Notes: generated by a model not told the origin, from the sequence alone. Positions 9,350 to 18,925 are shown, counted from the first letter of the stretch. The stretch is 64,000 nucleotides of DNA from Planctomycetota bacterium (GCA_963204915.1 CAUJHS010000074.1:124001-188000); one strand, 5' to 3'. Translations and numbers: made by a program.

Positions 9350-9963
9350 CGATCGGGCCGTTTGCTACATAGATTGGACTCTGACGATGCCGTTGGCGGT
9401 TGCGAAATTGACAAAACAATGGCGGATGCGCTTCCAAGGTTTACCTGTTACATGACACAAAGTTCGATCTGAAACACGCGCACGCGCCGGCGTAGCTACA
9501 ATTTTGTTTCCGATGTGATAGGGAATTGGCGCCGGCGTTCGGCTCACGAACAAGGCGCAGCCGAAGGGATGGCCTTACGCACGCGAAATCGTAAAGCCAA
9601 ATGCAACTGCAGATGAAGCAGACGCCGCTGGGTTCAAAGTGGCATTCACTGAACAAATGCCAGGCAACAGGCTTGAACGTCGCCGAATCGTGTGGAACGA
9701 TGACGCCCGCCCCTTGTGTTTCGATTGCCCCCGTACGACAAAGACCCCCACTCCGTGCAATGCGCATCGATAAGAAACAGGCCGTGATATATCGGTTACA
9801 TTGCATCCATCCCGTGCCCTCCGTAACCGACTCGGAAGTTTTGAACGGCGCCGTCGCAATGGCACGTGATGTTGCCTCGTACTCGTCGCATGATGTGCTA
9901 TGATTACTTTTTTACGTTTTCTTAAACTCTGCAGTTAAACATATTTATCTTATTGTCAATGAG
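9350..9963. other. Intergenic stretch with no convincing gene
   Basis: About 610 bases between the mogA side and the MFS transporter. Open frames on both strands here have Cys/Arg/Ser-rich products with no family resemblance and are judged spurious. The last 65 bases (9899-9963) are markedly AT-rich, with runs of T and A, and are the likely promoter and leader of the transporter. No tRNA or repeat unit was recognised. Confidence 0.5.
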
Positions 9964-11331
9964 ATGACTGAAGAAGTGCGTTCCGTAAATGAAGAAACAT
10001 CGCCATTCGCCCATCCTGGGGAGGCGGCGAATGAGGACCGTCCAACCAATGCTCGTTATGGGGTGTTAGCTTGGCTCTGTAGCGCTGCGGCCATCGCCTA
10101 TATTTGCCGCAACAGCATCGGCGTCGCGGAAAGCACCATTCGAGAAGACTTGGCGCTAACGACGGATCAGACGTCCTATATCATGCTCATGTTTTTCCTG
10201 GCGTATGCGCTAGCGCAAATGCCGACGGGATGGTTAGGCGACCATTTTGGAAGTCGCCGAATGCTGCCCGTCTTGGCCGTCGGCTGGTCGGCCGCCACAG
10301 CCGCTATGGGACTGGCGACAGGAATGCCACTGCTGATTTTGACCCGTGTGGTGAACGGTGTCGCTCAGGCAGGATTGTTTCCTTGTGCAACCAACACCTT
10401 ATCCAAGTGGGCCCCCATTTCGCGTCGCGCCACGGCAAGCGGCGCCCTGGGAAGTTTCATGTCGGTGGGAGGGGCCATCGGTTCAGCGTTGACGGGTTTG
10501 CTCCTGGCTTGGATCGGCTGGCGGCTGATGTTTGCGAGTTATAGCTTGCTTGGAATCGTCTGGGCGATTGGATTCTACTTATGGTTTCGCGATACTCCCC
10601 AAGACCACCCCGCGGTGAACGACGCCGAACTTGCGCTCATCGAACAAGGCCGCGAGCATGAGGCAAAGCATTTGTCGGGAAAGGCGGCTATCCCCTGGCT
10701 CGCCTTCCTTAGTAGTCCCGCAACCTGGTGGATTTGCTCTCAACAGTTCTTTCGAGCTGCGGGACAAATCTTCTTTGCAAGTTGGTTTCCCACCTATCTC
10801 CAGGAGTCGCGCAGTGTCACGGTCGAGACCTCGGGCGTACTGAACATGCTGCCGCTCTTGGCGCTGGTGGCCGGGAGTCTGATCGGCGGAGCCGTTTCTG
10901 ACCGTGTTTTGCACATCACGGGAAGTCGCTGGTTGGCCCGTTCGGGAGTCGCCGGCGCAAGCATGTTGGTCTGCGCGCTCTTTGTCGGGTTAGCCTACTT
11001 CATTCAGAACCCGTTATTGGCGGTGATCGTCATCAGCCTTGGAATGTTTGGCTCCGCCGTCGGAGGTCCGTGCGCCTACTCCATCACGATCGACATGGGC
11101 GGTCGTCACGTCGCCACACTTTTTGGCGCCATGAACATGGTGGGAAATCTCGGCGCCATGGCGTTTATTCGCATTGTTCCTCTTTTCCAACAGTGGACGG
11201 GAAGTTGGGATGCGGTATTACTCCTATTCGTCGCCATTTGTATCGCCGCCGCAACTTGCTGGCTGTTGCTCAATCCGAAGGGTACCGTCTTTGAGCAATC
11301 GCTGTTGGCAACCACGCATCGTGGCGGATAA
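9964..11331 (+). CDS. MFS transporter, ACS-like
   Basis: 455 aa inner-membrane transporter with about 12 hydrophobic segments and a hydrophilic N-terminal leader of about 35 residues. The loop 2-3 motif GWLGDHFGSRR, the following VLTR-like LILTRVVNGVAQAG and the half-way FRDTPQDHPAVNDAELALIE linker are typical of the anion:cation symporter group (hexuronate, glucarate, phthalate carriers). The substrate is therefore probably an organic anion or sugar acid. It stands alone, with an AT-rich upstream region and a convergent neighbour, so it is likely a single-gene unit. Confidence 0.9.
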   Translation: MTEEVRSVNEETSPFAHPGEAANEDRPTNARYGVLAWLCSAAAIAYICRNSIGVAESTIREDLALTTDQTSYIMLMFFLAYALAQMPTGWLGDHFGSRRMLPVLAVGWSAATAAMGLATGMPLLILTRVVNGVAQAGLFPCATNTLSKWAPISRRATASGALGSFMSVGGAIGSALTGLLLAWIGWRLMFASYSLLGIVWAIGFYLWFRDTPQDHPAVNDAELALIEQGREHEAKHLSGKAAIPWLAFLSSPATWWICSQQFFRAAGQIFFASWFPTYLQESRSVTVETSGVLNMLPLLALVAGSLIGGAVSDRVLHITGSRWLARSGVAGASMLVCALFVGLAYFIQNPLLAVIVISLGMFGSAVGGPCAYSITIDMGGRHVATLFGAMNMVGNLGAMAFIRIVPLFQQWTGSWDAVLLLFVAICIAAATCWLLLNPKGTVFEQSLLATTHRGG

Positions 11332-11532
11332 CTCATGAAAGGCGGTGGTCCAAAGAGAACGTGCCCGGCACTCAATCAATCGTCGACGGTCCTGCATCTC
11401 TACGATTTCTTATAGGCGGCGGAAGCCGACCATGTAGAGGAAATCGGAGACTGCGACCTCGGGCGTTTCAAGTTCGCAACGGACATCGCCACTCAATAAC
11501 ACGCGCCGAAGGAGCGCATCCCAAAGGATGTT

Positions 11533-12333
11533 TTACGCGGCGCGCTGGTCCCTCGCGGTTGCGTTTTGATTAGTCTGGATTGCGACTAACTCGGACGCGA
11601 CTTCGGTATTCAACGTTTGCTCTAACTCGTGCAGGCAACGCGCAACAAAGGCGCCATCCAGCACGCGATGATCGTAGACGATCTTCACCACGGCGCGGCC
11701 TTCATCCTGAATGGGGCCGAGCGTCAAAAGCGTGGTGGTGGGTGACAGCGGTCGCAACGACTCGGCGCCCCATTGTCCGTAGTTTGTAACGCCAAACGTT
11801 CCAAAGCGGTACACGCGCTGGCGGCCTGAAAGATTCAGCACGCTCCAAAGGAAGCTGCGCCGAACCAACGACGGAGATCGGCCCAACCGAATTTGCCGCC
11901 GGAACTGCCCGACCTTCTCAATCGGTCGTTCCTTATATTTGCGAATGGCATGTTGAATGTCGGACACCCCTTGCCGCTCCGGCGCCAGCAGCGTCCCGAA
12001 GAAAACGGCGGGTTCGTCTCTCCACATCCGCTCAACCGCCAAAGCGCAGACCGTTTCCGGATGTTCGTACAGATGTGCGACCGGCCACCGCATGAACGCC
12101 CGACGTAACGGAGCATGCCGGCTCGACAGCAGCCCAAACGCGCGAACAAACAACGTGGTCCAAGACAGTTTTTCACTCGCTTGGCGCCGCGCAGCTGCAA
12201 TCGGTCGAAGGTCCATCGTGCGAGCGACCGGCACGAGCGGAACATGCACAGCGTGGGCAAGCACATCGACGACGACACGGCGCGGCGGCGAAAGCCGCAA
12301 ACGTCGCCCACGCGGAACCTGATGAAAACCCAT
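11533..12333 (-). CDS. E2-like acyltransferase without lipoyl domain
   Basis: 266 aa resembling the catalytic domain of 2-oxoacid dehydrogenase E2 enzymes. The C-terminal active-site motif is DHRVLDGAFV with H222 and D226 in the positions used for acyl transfer, preceded by a GTFGVTNYGQWGAESLRPL strand region like the FTISNLG part of E2 cores. There is no lipoyl domain, no E3-binding domain and no E1/E3 gene nearby, so it is not a normal complex subunit. It may be a CoA-dependent acyltransferase of another kind. Many Arg residues in the first 60 positions leave the start uncertain. Confidence 0.75.
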   Translation of the reverse strand: MGFHQVPRGRRLRLSPPRRVVVDVLAHAVHVPLVPVARTMDLRPIAAARRQASEKLSWTTLFVRAFGLLSSRHAPLRRAFMRWPVAHLYEHPETVCALAVERMWRDEPAVFFGTLLAPERQGVSDIQHAIRKYKERPIEKVGQFRRQIRLGRSPSLVRRSFLWSVLNLSGRQRVYRFGTFGVTNYGQWGAESLRPLSPTTTLLTLGPIQDEGRAVVKIVYDHRVLDGAFVARCLHELEQTLNTEVASELVAIQTNQNATARDQRAA

Positions 12334-12625
12334 CGTCGTTCGGCCAAGACGTGTTTTATGAAACGCCTCTGATAGTCGCGTGTAGTTTATCGGTTGTAGC
12401 GATTTTGGGGGATGAGAAAAAGCGAGATTCTATCGACAAACCGGAGTGGAGTTTCGCGATAAGTCTTTGACGGTTCTCTCTTTTTGGCCGGTTATGCAGC
12501 TTGCTCGGGTTAAAAGTTTTAATTATTTGAAAGCCGATATAAACCCGGTTCCTAGGCCTCAACGGAGAATTGAACACGACCTACGGCGCCAATTACCATC
12601 TACCCATTCTCCCACGGCTGCGCCA

Positions 12626-13399
12626 ATGCACCATTCTTCCTCGTTTAAATTTCGAAGGACCCGGCACTATGTCGTGGCGCTTGCGGCACTCCTCGGAACC
12701 ATTGCAGTTTGCGCCCCTAGCGCCTCGGCCCAACAACGAAGTTCGCCGCCGCCCCGCGCACGCGTGCTATTGGTCCGCGGCGGTTTCACCGTTTTTTCCT
12801 TGGGCCTGAACACTCTGGCCGATGAACTTGAACGGCTGGGTTATCAGGTCGATGTGGCGCCCGCCAGTTTATCCGCCTCAGCCGCTTCACAAATTGCCCA
12901 CGAGTTTGAATTGTACGGTCGGCAAACGTTAGTTATTATCGGCCACAGTTTGGGAGGGGACCTGACGCCGCACTTGGCGCGCTATTTTGAAAGCCGCCAA
13001 ATTCCCGTAAAGTTGGCCGTTTTGCTCGATTCTCCGTTGCCGTCGTCGGTGCCTGGCAACGTGGAGCGGTGTGTGAATATTTACAACTCACGGGGGTGGT
13101 CGGCTCCAGTGCTTGGCGGGCGGGCCACTTCGGCGTCAAGCAACCGCACGGAAGTCGTGAATATTGATCTGGGGACATTGCCGGGCCGCGCGCCATCGCA
13201 GGGAATCGATCATTTTTCCATTGACGCATCGCCTTGGGTTCATCAAGTCGTGATTCGGGCCGTGCGTTTAAGTTGTGAATCGAGCGTCGCAGAAAACACG
13301 AACCCGAACGAAGCGGTGAAATCGTCGCACGCGAATCAGGCGCCGCGTGTTCCGGAACCGCCGCGCCAGGCGGATTCGGGGCCGCAATTCCGCCGCTAG
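12626..13399 (+). CDS. Secreted lipase-like alpha/beta-hydrolase
   Basis: 257 aa from ATG 12626; an in-frame ATG at 12446 would give a 60-residue extension with no protein-like character. Residues 1-36 are a signal peptide (basic start, VVALAALLGTIAVCA core, ASA-Q cleavage). A GHSLGG nucleophile elbow places the catalytic Ser at 108, an Asp is available in LLDSPLP, and a His in GIDHFSID. The C-terminal 40 residues are Pro/Asn-rich and likely disordered. It resembles small esterases or lipases with the fold but no subfamily is clear. The ICMT-like gene follows 29 bases later. Confidence 0.78.
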   Translation: MHHSSSFKFRRTRHYVVALAALLGTIAVCAPSASAQQRSSPPPRARVLLVRGGFTVFSLGLNTLADELERLGYQVDVAPASLSASAASQIAHEFELYGRQTLVIIGHSLGGDLTPHLARYFESRQIPVKLAVLLDSPLPSSVPGNVERCVNIYNSRGWSAPVLGGRATSASSNRTEVVNIDLGTLPGRAPSQGIDHFSIDASPWVHQVVIRAVRLSCESSVAENTNPNEAVKSSHANQAPRVPEPPRQADSGPQFRR

Positions 13400-13428
13400 A
13401 CCGTTTTCGACGTTGAAGGAGCGAGGTG

Positions 13429-14043
13429 ATGCAGACGCCATACGTGATTGTCGTGGCTACCGTCTGGATCTATTGGCTGTGCGTGCTGGCGCTGGCGATT
13501 CGTTTGCGCATCAAGTTTCGTTCGGCGACTGGCAGCAAGCCGCGCACTCGCTTGGAACGCCGCATGTGGCGGGTTTGGGCGCCTGTGATTGTGCTGTGGC
13601 AAATTCTGCCGAACGCCGCCCTGCACAATGATCACTGGGTGCTGGCGCCGCTCACAAAATGGCCCAGCGCGCCTATGCTCCCATGGCTGGCGGCCGTGGT
13701 CGCGGTCATGGCGCTCCTGTTCACCATTCCCTGTTGGTTGAGCATGGGCGCGAACTGGAGCATGGCGATTGTGCCTAGCAAGAAGACCCAACTCATGACA
13801 GGGGGAGCGTTTGCACGAGTGCGGCATCCGATTTACGCATTGAGTATGGTGCTTATGTCGGCGACGATGATCGCCCTTCCCTCGCCGTTCATGCTCGTGG
13901 TGGGCGCCATGCATATTGTTTTGCTTCATCTTAAGGCGCACAGCGAAGAACAATTTCTCCTTGGTGCGCACCCTGAATCGTACGCCGAATATTGCCGTCA
14001 CACCGGGCGTTTCACTCCCCGAATGTTCGTCGCCCGCGCTTAA
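13429..14043 (+). CDS. ICMT-like membrane methyltransferase
   Basis: 204 aa from ATG 13429 (AGGAG 8 bases upstream; a GTG sits directly before it). Four to five hydrophobic segments are followed by the family signature: GGAFARVRHPIYALSM, then HLKAHSEEQFLLG, and YAEYCRHTGRF at the C-terminus, the SAM- and substrate-binding part of isoprenylcysteine carboxyl methyltransferase and phospholipid methyltransferase relatives. Bacterial members methylate unknown lipids or other small hydrophobic substrates. Likely cotranscribed with the secreted hydrolase. Confidence 0.85.
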   Translation: MQTPYVIVVATVWIYWLCVLALAIRLRIKFRSATGSKPRTRLERRMWRVWAPVIVLWQILPNAALHNDHWVLAPLTKWPSAPMLPWLAAVVAVMALLFTIPCWLSMGANWSMAIVPSKKTQLMTGGAFARVRHPIYALSMVLMSATMIALPSPFMLVVGAMHIVLLHLKAHSEEQFLLGAHPESYAEYCRHTGRFTPRMFVARA

Positions 14044-14109
14044 GACGGACAGGCGACACCAGGCGCCTTGGCTTAGGACGCATATTCGACGGCTTTTCGC
14101 CCGCGGACG

Positions 14110-14769
14110 TCACCGCCCCGAGCGTCGCAGTTCGCCCACGAACTTTTCGACCAAGAACGCCACGAGGATGATGCTGCACATTCCTTGCAGCCAAGTCACG
14201 ATACGCAGGTTGCCCAGCGGCGCTGCGTCGCCGTAACCAATCGTGAGTTGCGTGATGAAGCTCAAGTGAAAGGGCGTCAGAAAGTCTTTCTGGTTCGACT
14301 GAACCAACTCGGGCCAGCAGGAATAAATCCCGCCGAAGCACAACGCGAGCTCCAGGTAGCTAACCAGCCCCAAGGTGACGACGCGCGACGGCGCCAATTT
14401 CACAAGGCGTTGGTTCGCCTGAAGAAACTCGCCAAACAGCGAAGCGTGTAAGGCCGTAAACACCACATCCGTGACTCTCCAGGTCAAGAACGGGACGACC
14501 AACCACACGCGTAGGTCTGGCAACCCCGCAATCAGGCCGATGCAGACTAGGTCCAAGACCATACAAGTGGCGACAAACGCATCGGCGCGTCGCGCGCGGC
14601 GATGCGACTCAGCGACGGCGTCGGCGTGGGAAAGGTCAATCAGCAAGTGGTCGCCAATGCAAAGACGCCGAGGGTAAGTCGCCCAGTAGGCGATCTTGTG
14701 CAGGACCGGCGTGATCCAGCCAATGGCCAAAGCGTCATCATCATCCGCAGCTTGAGCGTTTGTCGACAT
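14110..14769 (-). CDS. Ion channel, TIGYGD selectivity filter
   Basis: 219 aa inner-membrane protein from ATG 14769; a TTG at 14883 would add 38 Pro-rich residues and is less likely. The C-terminal part has a pore helix and filter, FITQLTIGYGDAAPLG (TIGYGD at 176-181), then a final membrane helix, so it belongs to the Ion_trans_2 potassium channel group. Two further hydrophobic segments lie near 65-110 and another near 130-150. The filter matches K+ channels. The N-terminus is acidic and there is no RCK domain. One of the ATTGG...CCAAT hairpins lies just upstream. Confidence 0.87.
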   Translation of the reverse strand: MSTNAQAADDDDALAIGWITPVLHKIAYWATYPRRLCIGDHLLIDLSHADAVAESHRRARRADAFVATCMVLDLVCIGLIAGLPDLRVWLVVPFLTWRVTDVVFTALHASLFGEFLQANQRLVKLAPSRVVTLGLVSYLELALCFGGIYSCWPELVQSNQKDFLTPFHLSFITQLTIGYGDAAPLGNLRIVTWLQGMCSIILVAFLVEKFVGELRRSGR

Positions 14770-14868
14770 CGGGTCAACCCGTTGAGGTTTAGGATGCTCC
14801 ACGATAAGCGGCGACGAGGATGGTGCCGCTACGACGAAGCGTAACTTGTCCTCCAAATGCCGGACATT

Positions 14869-14884
14869 GGGACGAAAGTCCAAT
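14869..14884 (+). repeat. ATTGG-hairpin-CCAAT element, copy 1
   Basis: GGGACGAAAGTCCAAT: a GGAC/GTCC stem closed by GAAA, with flanking ATTGG and CCAAT able to extend the stem. It lies 164 bases upstream of pckA and also upstream of the divergent channel gene. An identical 16-mer occurs at 17149-17164. Confidence 0.6.
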
Positions 14885-15048
14885 AACCCGCGTTCTCGGA
14901 CCGACTTATTCTGAGGAGGGTCGTGGTGCGCCGAAGGGAACTCGGCTTTTCGATACGCACGCCGACAGTACGTTGGTTATCCGACCGCCGTTTCTCGTCA
15001 CTATTACTCGGTTAATCATTCGATTTCCTCTCCCTCAGGACTGTCGCC

Positions 15049-16635
15049 ATGAATTTTTTCCATCTGGAACAACACGGCATCACCGTGAAAGACATTCGGC
15101 GGAATGTCGCGCCTGCCAAGTTGTACGCCGAAGCGATTCGTGAAGACCCCAACTGCGTGATCGCCGACTCGGGAGCGCTGATTGCGTATTCGGGCGAGAA
15201 GACCGGCCGCTCGCCGAAAGATAAACGCGTGGTGAAGAACCCCGCCACCGAGAATGAAATCTGGTGGGGGCCCGTCAACATTCCGATTGACGAGCACGCC
15301 TTCCGCATTAACCTGGAACGCGCGCGCGATTACCTCAATCTCAAAAAGTATCTGTATTGTTTCGATGGGTTCGCAGGATGGGACCCCGAAAACCGGGCCC
15401 GCATTCGCGTGATCTGCTCGCGACCCTACCACGCGTTGTTTATGCATATCATGCTCATTCGGCCCACGGCCGACGAGTTAGCCGACTTCGGCGAGCCGCA
15501 CGCCGTGATTTACAACGCGGGCGAGTTTCCCGCCAATCGGCTGACCGCGGGAATGACTTCCAAGACGAGCGTCGACTTGTGCCTGGAATCCAAGGATATG
15601 GTCATTCTGGGCACCGAGTATGCCGGAGAGATGAAGAAAGGCGTCTTCACCTTGATGAACTACTTTGGACCCAAGCGCGGCATTTTGACCATGCATTGCT
15701 CGGCCACGGCGGATCCGGAGACCGGCCGATCGTCGCTCATGTTCGGGTTATCGGGCACAGGGAAGACCACACTTTCGGCCGACCCGAAACGACAACTGAT
15801 TGGCGACGACGAACACTGCTGGTCCGACACCGGGGTGTTCAATATCGAAGGGGGCTGCTACGCCAAAGCCATCGACCTGACGCCCGAGTCCGAGCCGGAA
15901 ATCTTTCAAGCCTTACGCTACGGCGCCGTGTTGGAAAACGTGGTCTACGAAAAAGAAACCCACCGCGTCGACTTCGCCGACACGAGCATTACGCAGAATA
16001 CCCGTGGGGCGTATCCCATCGACTTCATTCGCAATGCGCGTATTCCGTGCATCGCCGGCCATCCGACCGACGTGATCTTTCTTACCTGCGACGCCTTTGG
16101 CGTGTTGCCCCCGGTTAGCAGACTTTCTCCAGCTCAGGCCATGTACCACTTTATCAGCGGATACACCGCCAAGGTGGCGGGAACCGAAATGGGCGTAACC
16201 GAACCGCAAGCGACATTTTCTCCCTGTTTTGGCGGACCTTTTCTCGTTTGGCATCCTATGAAGTACGCCGAACTGTTGGCCGACAAAATTCGGCGCCACG
16301 GAGCGAACGTGTGGCTGGTGAACACCGGCTGGAGTGGAGGATCGTATGGGGTCGGCAAACGGCTCAAACTCGCGATGACGCGGGCCATGATCGACGGGAT
16401 TCACTCCGGCGCCTTGGCCCAGGCCCCAAGTCAGCCCGACCCCGTGTTCGGGTTTGACGTAATCACGCAATGTCCAGGCGTCCCCGCGGAAGTTCTCATT
16501 CCGCGCAATACCTGGAGCGATGGCGCCGCGTACGACGCCACCGCTCATAAGCTAGCCCAACTCTTTTCCAACAACTTTCGCCAGTATGAAGATAAAGTGA
16601 GCCCCGAAGTTCGCGAGGCCGGTCCCAAGGTGTAA
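15049..16635 (+). CDS. pckA: Phosphoenolpyruvate carboxykinase (ATP)
   Basis: 528 aa cytoplasmic enzyme converting oxaloacetate and ATP to PEP, CO2 and ADP, the entry to gluconeogenesis. The kinase-1a P loop GLSGTGKTTLSADP starts at residue 233, preceded by the CSATAD strand, followed by DDEHCWSD and EGGCYAKAIDL, with substrate-binding GRSPKDK near 53-59 and AGYTAK-type SGYTAKVAGTE. Length and motif order match the ATP-dependent family. An AGGA stands before the ATG. It is flanked by long gaps and is probably monocistronic. Confidence 0.97.
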   Translation: MNFFHLEQHGITVKDIRRNVAPAKLYAEAIREDPNCVIADSGALIAYSGEKTGRSPKDKRVVKNPATENEIWWGPVNIPIDEHAFRINLERARDYLNLKKYLYCFDGFAGWDPENRARIRVICSRPYHALFMHIMLIRPTADELADFGEPHAVIYNAGEFPANRLTAGMTSKTSVDLCLESKDMVILGTEYAGEMKKGVFTLMNYFGPKRGILTMHCSATADPETGRSSLMFGLSGTGKTTLSADPKRQLIGDDEHCWSDTGVFNIEGGCYAKAIDLTPESEPEIFQALRYGAVLENVVYEKETHRVDFADTSITQNTRGAYPIDFIRNARIPCIAGHPTDVIFLTCDAFGVLPPVSRLSPAQAMYHFISGYTAKVAGTEMGVTEPQATFSPCFGGPFLVWHPMKYAELLADKIRRHGANVWLVNTGWSGGSYGVGKRLKLAMTRAMIDGIHSGALAQAPSQPDPVFGFDVITQCPGVPAEVLIPRNTWSDGAAYDATAHKLAQLFSNNFRQYEDKVSPEVREAGPKV

Positions 16636-16923
16636 GGCCCAAGCGAAAGGGCCCGTGGCGGAGATTTCCGGCTTGGGAGGGATTACACCTCTTCGGATTG
16701 CAAAGCAGAACCGAGGGGTGTGGCGTAGAAGACATCCTTCGAGTCAACACTCCCCGAAATTTGGTGAGGGGAGGAAGACCGGGTCCAGCCTTACCTGCGG
16801 TGAACGTGTTTACCGGTAATAATTCGCGGATTACGCACCGTAGGAAGCACTGGCGATCGACAATCGCAGGAAGAGCCGTCACCCCGGGATTGTGACGTCC
16901 TCGTCCGCATGCCTTTATTATAC

Positions 16924-16937
16924 TGAACATATGTTCA
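16924..16937. promoter_or_regulatory. Perfect palindrome TGAACATATGTTCA, candidate operator
   Basis: A 14-base perfect palindrome in an AT-rich intergenic segment. The core GAACATATGTTC fits the GAAC-N4-GTTC SOS-box form bound by LexA of Bacillus and mycobacteria. Whether planctomycete LexA uses this form is not known to me, and the nearest downstream gene (Ser/Thr kinase) is 355 bases away. Confidence 0.4.
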
Positions 16938-17148
16938 AAATCAAGAATTGGTAATCATTTTTTTCTGAAAATCGATTCGTCTTCCTAAAGGTCATTGTCA
17001 TAAGTACCATCCTTGCTTGAGCTTACGAACGGCAAGAATTTTGCCTCGCTTGTGAGGTTCGCCGCCAAGGATGTCGCTGGTGCCGCGGGCTCTTGGAAAA
17101 GCGATCATCTCTTCTAGCTGGGCGCACCCAATCGCGATTCTTGCCACT

Positions 17149-17164
17149 GGGACGAAAGTCCAAT
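17149..17164 (+). repeat. ATTGG-hairpin-CCAAT element, copy 2
   Basis: GGGACGAAAGTCCAAT, identical over 16 bases to copy 1 although the flanks differ. It is 127 bases upstream of the Ser/Thr kinase start. Confidence 0.6.
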
Positions 17165-17291
17165 GCCTGTCCTCGGTTAGGCGTCGTAACATGAAGGTCC
17201 CGCACCGCCCTCAACTAAGGGGCTGCTCAAAACGCAACGGCGAGCGCGCAACGTTGCAGGAAGACCTCCTCCGCCGAACACAGACCCAAGC

Positions 17292-18920
17292 ATGCCGGAC
17301 CCGCAGGATTTATTGCAGCCGACCATCGTGTTCGACGGGAAGCCGTCGTCGCCCGCGAAGAACAATCGCGCTCCGGACGTGTCGCAGGCTCAAGTCGGAT
17401 TCGTCGCGGGAACCGGACCTCGCTTTGCCGACGAAACGGCCGGGTTGCTTCGTACGCGGCTGACGGCGTTGGCGTCGGTTTTGTCGGCGGTGTTTGCCCT
17501 TGCCTTTGTCGGCAACTTGTTCACCGGTGCGCCGTTAGTCTGGTTGCGGGCGGCCATTTTGGCTGTGCTCGTGGGCAGCCTCGTTTGGCTTCGTTCCGGT
17601 CAGAAGTTGAAACTGGGTTGGCTGCGCGGGATTGAAGCGGCCGCGTTTGGCGCCGTGGTGGCTCAACTGGCTTTGATGATGTTGGTGCAAACCGCCCGTC
17701 ATGCCGCCGCGGGCGATGCGGCCTCGGCCATCGCCGCCGAGCAGTCGTACATGACGGCGTGGTGCGTTCTTTTGTTGACGTATGGCGTTTTCTTGCCAAA
17801 CACCTGGCGACGCGGCGCGGCCGTCCTGATTCCCGTCGCTTGCTTGCCGTACCTTTTGATCGCCATCCAAAGATGGTGGTCGCCGGAAGTGGACGCGGCT
17901 TTGGCTCAGAACCATGCGACGGCTCCCATTCCATTAACCTTCGTGGCGGCCGCGGTGGCGGTGTTCGGCACGCATGTGATTAACGCCGCCCGTCGCGAAG
18001 CGTACAAAGCTCGGCAATTTGGACAATATAAATTGGGCGAACGTTTAGGCGGCGGCGGTATGGGCGATGTCTTTCGCGCCGAGCACATGTTGCTCAAACG
18101 CCCGTGCGCCATCAAAACCATTCGACCCGAACGAGAGACCGACGCCGGCACGCTGGCCCAGTTTGAAAAAGAAGTCAAGACCACCGCTCGGCTCACGCAT
18201 TGGAATACGGTCGAGATTTTCGATTACGGCTACACCAACGACGGGACGTTTTATTACGTCATGGAGTTGCTTCCCGGCATGAGCCTGGAAGACCTGGTGG
18301 AAAAACATGGCCCCTTGCCGCCGGAGCGCGTGATTTTTTTGCTCGTGCAAGTATGTGACGCTCTGCGCGAGGCGCATTCCATCGGGCTGGTGCATCGCGA
18401 CATTAAGCCGGCGAATATCTTTGCGTCGCAACGTGGAGGCCTTTGGGATGTCGCCAAGTTGCTCGACTTCGGACTGGTGAAAGAACGCAAGACCAGCGCC
18501 GCCGACGGGACGACTTCCACCAGCGCCTTCAGCGGCACGCCGCTGTATATGGCGCCGGAACAAGCGCAAAAGTACGACGAAGTCGATGCCCGCAGCGACA
18601 TTTATGCGATTGGCGGAGTGGCGTATTTTCTGCTCACGGCGCAACCGCCATTTACGGGCCCGAGCGTGCTGGCGATCATGAACGCCCACGCGACGCATCC
18701 GGTCGTTCCGCCCTCGACCATTAATCCGGCCATTCGTGCCGATCTGGACCAAATCATCGTGCGCTGTTTAGCGAAGCGGCCTGAGGACCGTTTTTCCGAT
18801 GTGGTTGAACTTGCCGACGCGCTCAAGTCGTGTCAGTCGGCACAGCTTTGGAGCACGGCGAAAGCCAACGCCTGGTGGCGGCAAGTGGGACATGCTCCGC
18901 GTCCTTTACCCCGAGAGTAA
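17292..18920 (+). CDS. Membrane Ser/Thr protein kinase, PknB-like, N-terminal TM sensor
   Basis: 542 aa. Residues 55-231 contain about six membrane helices; the kinase domain follows at about 246-525, so the sensor precedes the kinase, the reverse of classic PknB. Key residues are intact: Gly loop GERLGGGGMGDVF, ATP lysine K275 (CAIK), catalytic D370 in HRDIKPAN, metal-binding D392 in DFGLVK, APE as MAPEQ, and DARSDIYAIG. The C-terminus has a WSTAKANAWW tail also seen in the Cache-type kinase at 24282-26654. The PPK2 gene starts 5 bases after the stop, so the kinase and polyphosphate enzyme are probably coexpressed. Confidence 0.94.
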   Translation: MPDPQDLLQPTIVFDGKPSSPAKNNRAPDVSQAQVGFVAGTGPRFADETAGLLRTRLTALASVLSAVFALAFVGNLFTGAPLVWLRAAILAVLVGSLVWLRSGQKLKLGWLRGIEAAAFGAVVAQLALMMLVQTARHAAAGDAASAIAAEQSYMTAWCVLLLTYGVFLPNTWRRGAAVLIPVACLPYLLIAIQRWWSPEVDAALAQNHATAPIPLTFVAAAVAVFGTHVINAARREAYKARQFGQYKLGERLGGGGMGDVFRAEHMLLKRPCAIKTIRPERETDAGTLAQFEKEVKTTARLTHWNTVEIFDYGYTNDGTFYYVMELLPGMSLEDLVEKHGPLPPERVIFLLVQVCDALREAHSIGLVHRDIKPANIFASQRGGLWDVAKLLDFGLVKERKTSAADGTTSTSAFSGTPLYMAPEQAQKYDEVDARSDIYAIGGVAYFLLTAQPPFTGPSVLAIMNAHATHPVVPPSTINPAIRADLDQIIVRCLAKRPEDRFSDVVELADALKSCQSAQLWSTAKANAWWRQVGHAPRPLPRE

Positions 18921-18925
18921 CAACC

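Larger units (their letters stand above)
16636..17291. other. Intergenic region with palindrome and hairpin element
   Basis: About 650 bases between pckA and the Ser/Thr kinase. It begins with a weak GGCCC...GGGCC stem at 16636-16653 just after the pckA stop. An AT-rich segment follows at 16905-16990 containing a perfect palindrome, and the CCAAT hairpin element lies near the end. A 64-codon minus-strand frame at 16998-17192 is not convincing because its start overlaps the repeat element. Confidence 0.5.

Noticed and set aside
9441..9903. Overlapping open frames on both strands in the gap before the MFS gene
   Set aside because: Products are Cys/Arg/Ser-rich without folded-protein character, and the frames contradict each other.
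14770..14883. N-terminal extension of the ion channel from a TTG
   Set aside because: No Shine-Dalgarno, Pro-rich content, and it overlaps the hairpin element; the ATG at 14769 is preferred.
16636..16653. GGCCC...GGGCC stem after pckA as terminator
   Set aside because: Only a 5-bp stem with no T run; too weak to annotate.
16998..17192. 64-codon minus-strand frame in the gap after pckA
   Set aside because: Its start region is encoded by the dispersed CCAAT hairpin element, and the product resembles no family.
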